This document shows positions 61,209 to 64,000 of a stretch of 64,000 bases of DNA, one piece after another (position 1 is the first letter of the stretch; every line of letters starts with the position of its first letter). The translations under genes and the position numbers were made by a program. A model generated the notes under the pieces. It ran no database searches and was not told where the DNA came from. It saw nothing but the letters and a program-made list of their open reading frames with translations. The DNA is from Solen grandis (Eukaryota > Mollusca > Bivalvia > Adapedonta > Solenidae): the NCBI GenBank assembly GCA_021229015.1, contig CM037792.1, positions 496,001-560,000 on the forward strand, read 5' to 3'.

Positions 61209-62345
61209 GTATGCATCGGTCTCGATCTATACTTTCTACAGCCTCAGGAGATTACTGATTTCCTTCTGATGTGGTTAATGTTAAGATATGATTTTATTAT
61301 GACCTGACAATATTTAATTATGTGGCAATCATGTTGTGATTTTGTTTTTCTGGTTTGACACAGATACAAAATATGTAATCCCATAGACTTTTACATTTTG
61401 TACAACAAAAAATGTCATTGAACAATTTTACACCTAGCTATCATACTCAAGAAACGACATTGTTCATAATGTTTAAGTACAAATATACTAGTCTAAGCAT
61501 GATATGAAAACATAAACAAGATGCATTCAAAAAACCTACTGCCACCTCCAGAGCCAAACACCCTTTGGCACCTCTCCAATGGGCTAAATGTCTGATAATT
61601 GATTAAGTATGTTAAATATCATTCAAGTGTTATTCCATATAGTAAAAGAGAAATACTATGAACAAAAATTTATTAAAACAATAAAGGGAGGTGAAAAAAA
61701 GTGGGTCATAAAATGACTCAAACCCAGGTTTTCAATCTCCTACCACTTTACATGCTCAGATTAAATGATAACAAGAGGGCTTTTGACCCTGTATTGTTCA
61801 CCAGAGTACATATGCATATTTAAACAATTCAGGTCACTTGACCGATGAACGATTCACGGCCTATCTTTACAGTGAATGCCTGTAGCGGAATGAAATGGAT
61901 AAAAAAATGTTGCCTCAGAAACGAGCCAATCTTTACAGCAATTCCCTGCAACATTATGAGACAGGTTCCTTTTTTGCAGGTTTAAAACCGGACGCGAGAT
62001 ACCACATATATTTAGTAAAAAATATGTTTGACAACGTTAAAATTAACACAAAAACGTTTTTTACAGTTGTCGCTGTTTTTCAGCACTGAACATATTAACC
62101 TTCATCTGTGGACACAAATGAACTACTGAAGCGTATGAAAACATATGTAAAGGCTATAATGCACCATACAGGGAGCTTATGAATGTTAAATTTTTTGGTA
62201 TAACAAAAACTAGAGCTATTACTAAAGGTGATGAATACCCCCCACACAGCCTTTCTTTACAATCAAGTGCCCAGCTATAGGAGGTAAGTCACATTTAATG
62301 AATTGATGAATTCAAGTGACAAATTATACAAGACTAATAAAATAA
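61209..62345. other. No gene seen; fragments of repeat elements
   Basis: AACAAGAGGGCTTTTGACCC at about 61770 resembles the inverted 3' end of a satellite-bearing element. The 64-codon ORF at 61895-62089 has no recognisable domain. Confidence 0.4.
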
Positions 62346-64000
62346 GAGGGCCAAGATGGCCCTGTGTCGCTCACCTGATTAAGATGGCTGTGTTAGGCAA
62401 AATGACAAAAAATCTGGCATCTAAAGTGTTTTTCTAACATTTGACTAAGTGGCCTACATTTTGATCCTACCTGAATTTACCTGGTGACCTAGTTTTTGAC
62501 CCCACATGACCCATTTTCAAAACCCATCCGAAGTATTATGTAGACAAACATCCTGACCAAGTTTCATGAAGATTGGGCCAAAACTGTGGCCTCTAAAGTG
62601 TTCACAAGGTTTTTTCTATCCGATTGTTTAGATGGAGCCTTACCGTTCCTCACATTATTTTCTGAACTACGTTCAGAATCGTCCTTTTTCGCGACAGCCT
62701 CCGGCTTGTCCACCATTTTGATTTTACAAACCACACCACGTGCTGAAATTAGAACGTCCCGTAATAATCCAAATCCAACCAATGGTAAATCCGTCCAACC
62801 AACGAATTCCAACAAGATTTCAACATGAAACCTTATAAACCTAGATCTACGATCTAAAAAATATTTTCCACGAGACGTTCGCCCTGCTTCTCAAGCAAGC
62901 TCAACCGCAAGTGCTCTGCGCATGCGTAACCGAATCTCAGGTAAGCCTGAACGAAATTTGACGAAAAAGAATTTGACCTGGTGACCTAGTTTTCGACCCC
63001 AAATGACCCAATTTCGAACTCATCCGAGATATCATGTAGACAAACATCCTGACCAAGTTTCATGAAGATTGGGCCAAAACTGTGGCCTCTAGAGCGTTTA
63101 CAAGGTTTTTCTAAGATTTGACCTGGTGACCTAGATTTTGACCCCACATGACCCAATTTCGAACATCCGAGATATCATGTAGACAAACATCCTGACCAAT
63201 TTTCATGAAGATTGGGCCAAAACTGTGGCCTCTAGAGTGTTCACAAGGTTTTTCTAAGATTTGACCTGCTGACTTAGTTTTTGACCCCACATGACCCAAT
63301 TTCGAACTCATCTGAGTTATCATGTAGACAAAGATCCTGACCAAGTTTCATGAAGATTGGGCCAAAACAATGGCCTCTAGAGTGTTCACAAAGTTTTTCT
63401 AAGATTTGACCGGGTGACCTAGAGGGCAAACAAAGTGAAATCTGGCTTTTTTCAATTTTAAAAGGGGCGTAACTCCTGACCTAAGGGTCCAATTTCAGCC
63501 ATAATCCAACTTAGCCAAAATTTGATGGTTATAAACATTGTTATAAAATTTAAAGACAATGACCTAAAAAATAAAGATGCTAGAGTGCAAACAAAGTGCA
63601 ATCTGACTTTTTTAAATAATATAAGGGGCATAACTCCTGACCTAATGGTATGATATCAGCCATAATCGAACTTGGCCGAGATTTTATGGTTATAAACATT
63701 GTTATAAGTTTGAAGATAATTGCTTATGAAATGAAGATGCTAGAGTGCAAACAACGTGAAATCTGGCTTTTTTTAATTTTAAAAGGGGCATAACTCCTGA
63801 CCTAATGTTCCCATATCAGCCATAATCGAACTTGGCCGAGATTTTATGGTTATAAACATTGTTTTTAAGTTTGAAGATAATTGCTCTTAAAATGAAGATG
63901 CTAGAGTGCAAACGAACAAATTGTGGACGACGGACGACGGACGGATGGACAAGCAGACGGACGGACGGACGACGGACATTCATCGATCCTAAAAGCTCAT
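62346..64000 (-). mobile_element. Tandem-repeat-bearing element, copy E (runs off the window)
   Basis: Read on the minus strand, the 3' end lies at 62346 (AAGAGGGCCAAGATGGCCCT, then CGCTCACC). The body has two satellite types: a roughly 145-bp monomer like copy B (62380-62610 and 62970-63420) and a roughly 157-bp monomer (63430-63910, three copies, AGGGGCATAACTCCTGACCT). The GTCCGTC-rich 5' leader and AGCTTTTAGGATC end at the window edge. A non-repeat insert at 62617-62970 splits the first array. Confidence 0.75.
62617..62970 (-). other. Captured promoter and first exon inside element E
   Basis: This 354-bp segment interrupts one satellite monomer, breaking it between AAGGTTTTTTCT and AATTTGACCTGGTG. 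It is CpG-richer than its surroundings. On the minus strand it holds TACGCATGCGCAGAG near 62920-62934, close to the NRF1 site YGCGCAYGCGCR. An ATG at about 62717 follows, opening MVDKPEAVAKKDDSERSSEN and NVRN, then a splice-donor-like ACG|GTAAGG at about 62645. It looks like the promoter, 5' UTR and first coding exon of a host gene carried by the element. I cannot name the gene. Confidence 0.5.

Overview
This is an AT-rich animal genomic window, most likely from a bivalve mollusc (inference). Two host genes are split into short exons with consensus GT/AG borders, separated by long introns full of transposons. The protein-coding content is metazoan. The repeat landscape is typical of clam-like genomes as I know them: many elements beginning with a TTTAGCTCACC hairpin and ending in GGGCCATCTTGGCCCTCTTGTT, TTAA-flanked palindromic MITEs, mariner and pogo elements, and CR1/Jockey-like non-LTR retrotransposons. 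There are two 100-N assembly gaps, at 4901-5000 and 55001-55100.

Layout. 1-937: end of a pogo/Tigger-like element on the minus strand. 2030-6360: tandem-repeat-bearing mobile elements. 7002-15435: a DCAF5 orthologue (CUL4-DDB1 substrate receptor) on the plus strand. Its WD-repeat exons and large last exon are present, but roughly the first 130 residues are missing, either upstream or in the 4901-5000 gap. 15436-28790: intergenic DNA with SINE-like copies, MITEs, a mariner-end element containing a LINE fragment, and two broken non-LTR reverse transcriptases in opposite orientations (21290-24779 plus, 26276-28360 minus). 29128-55000: a SIRT2-type NAD-dependent deacetylase on the plus strand, with twelve well supported core exons from 39021 onward and a likely N-terminal exon at 29128. 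Its introns hold most of the remaining repeats. The last identified exon runs into the second gap. 55100-64000: a tandem array split by a mariner and a piggyBac-like MITE, further tandem arrays, two candidate small exons near 61.0-61.2 kb, and a minus-strand tandem-repeat element that appears to have captured a promoter and first exon.

The most interesting object is a 6356-bp DNA transposon at 29885-36240 inside the first large SIRT2 intron. It has TIRs of about 240 bp, a perfect 8-bp target duplication (GACCTTAC), subterminal repeats, and an unusual cargo, all on one strand: an intron-containing SGNH-hydrolase-like ORF, a transposase with a CG-1/WRKY-like N-terminal domain and a MULE-like DDE core, and a Ulp1/C48 peptidase joined to a PHD finger. 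All parts are broken by frameshifts, a stop or a deletion, so this copy is dead. Its ends are intact, and the domain combination deserves a search for live relatives.

The two host genes have no evident functional link: one is a ubiquitin-ligase adaptor, the other a deacetylase. I see no CRISPR, rRNA or complete tRNA gene.
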